From positions 1-6,457 of the forward strand of contig SLQH01000481.1 of NCBI GenBank assembly GCA_007131555.1: a stretch of DNA of 6,457 nucleotides. Reading direction: 5' to 3'. Source of the stretch: Planctomycetota bacterium (GTDB lineage: Bacteria > Planctomycetota > UBA11346). The translations under genes and the position numbers were made by a program. The stretch's first letter is position 1, and the number at the start of each line of letters is the position of its first letter. Below the pieces are notes generated by a model. That model saw only the letters and a list, made by a program, of their open reading frames with translations, did no database searches and was not told the origin of the DNA. Below, one piece after another: positions 6,155 through 6,457 of this stretch.

Positions 6155-6457
6155 ATGACCTCCACCGTGACCCCCTACCTGCTCACCGCCCTGCCGCCCG
6201 TCAGCCGACGGACCGAGCCGCCGGTATTGAGCGTGGCCGAGTTCCGGGCCATGATCCCGGCCGGGGCCCTGGCCACACTGGTGGATGCCGTGCTGACCGC
6301 CGATGATCTACGCCTGTGGCCGGGTCTGGTTGCCGACGCCAGCGATCAGCCGCCACCTGTAGTCCTGGAGCCGGCCGTGATGCGCGGCGAAAGCAGCGCC
6401 GATCAGGCTCTCGGGGAGTGGCCCCGGGCTGAAGGCGACGAGCGTCTGCTCGGCTAC
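6155..6457 (+). CDS. DUF2764-like V-ATPase operon protein, N-terminal part
   Basis: The frame is open from the ATG at 6155 to the end of the window, giving 101 residues with no stop, so the gene is cut by the window edge. AAGG at 6146-6149 lies 5 bases before the ATG. The N-terminus Y-L-L-T-A-L-P-P-V followed by P-P-V-L-S-V-A-E-F-R has the form of DUF2764 proteins: a Y-x-L-V-A-x-L-P start, then an S-x-x-E-F segment. Those proteins are encoded between subunits E and A in bacterial V-type ATPase operons. Their role is unclear; assembly or a stator-associated role has been supposed from their operon position. From memory of such operons the next genes should be subunits A and B, outside this window. 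Identification rests on a short motif and on position, so it is moderate. Confidence 0.65.
   Translation, partial: MTSTVTPYLLTALPPVSRRTEPPVLSVAEFRAMIPAGALATLVDAVLTADDLRLWPGLVADASDQPPPVVLEPAVMRGESSADQALGEWPRAEGDERLLGY

Noticed and set aside
1..6457. CRISPR arrays, tRNA/rRNA genes, insertion sequences, tandem repeats
   Set aside because: Read for on both strands; no repeat-spacer pattern, clover-leaf sequence, transposase or terminal inverted repeats were seen.

Overview
The window is a GC-rich bacterial chromosomal segment, densely coded, with seven genes recognised. The two at the window edges are partial. No phage, IS, CRISPR, tRNA or rRNA signal was seen. The 3' end starts a bacterial V/A-type ATPase operon with a subunit E gene followed by a DUF2764-like gene. 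That order is known from PVC-group bacteria, Bacteroidetes and relatives. With the high GC content, the LacI regulator and the TIM-barrel sugar isomerase, it suggests a planctomycete-like (PVC) bacterium. This placement is inference, because no phylogenetic marker is present.

Layout: (1) 1-303 (+) is the C-terminal end of a SagB/nitroreductase-type flavoprotein. (2) 373-2270 (+) is a two-gene operon: a LacI-family repressor preceded by a perfect 16-bp palindromic operator (343-358), then a TIM-barrel sugar-phosphate isomerase/epimerase-like protein joined to it by an ATGA overlap. (3) 2271-2292 is a short convergent junction with a hairpin. (4) 5282-3219 and 3201-2293 (-) form a second operon: a divergent transketolase, then 17 bases later a protein whose C-terminal half carries both M23/LytM metallopeptidase motifs but which has no visible signal peptide. 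(5) 5283-5502 is a divergent intergenic region with a candidate promoter for the ATPase operon. (6) 5503-6117 (+) is V-ATPase subunit E, and 6155-6457 (+) is the start of the DUF2764-like gene.

Functionally, the LacI/isomerase pair looks like a small self-regulated sugar-handling unit. The transketolase belongs to carbon rearrangement in the pentose phosphate pathway. Its companion, the M23-like protein, is the least explained gene here and the best candidate for something undescribed. The ATPase genes are an independent energy-coupling operon read away from the transketolase.
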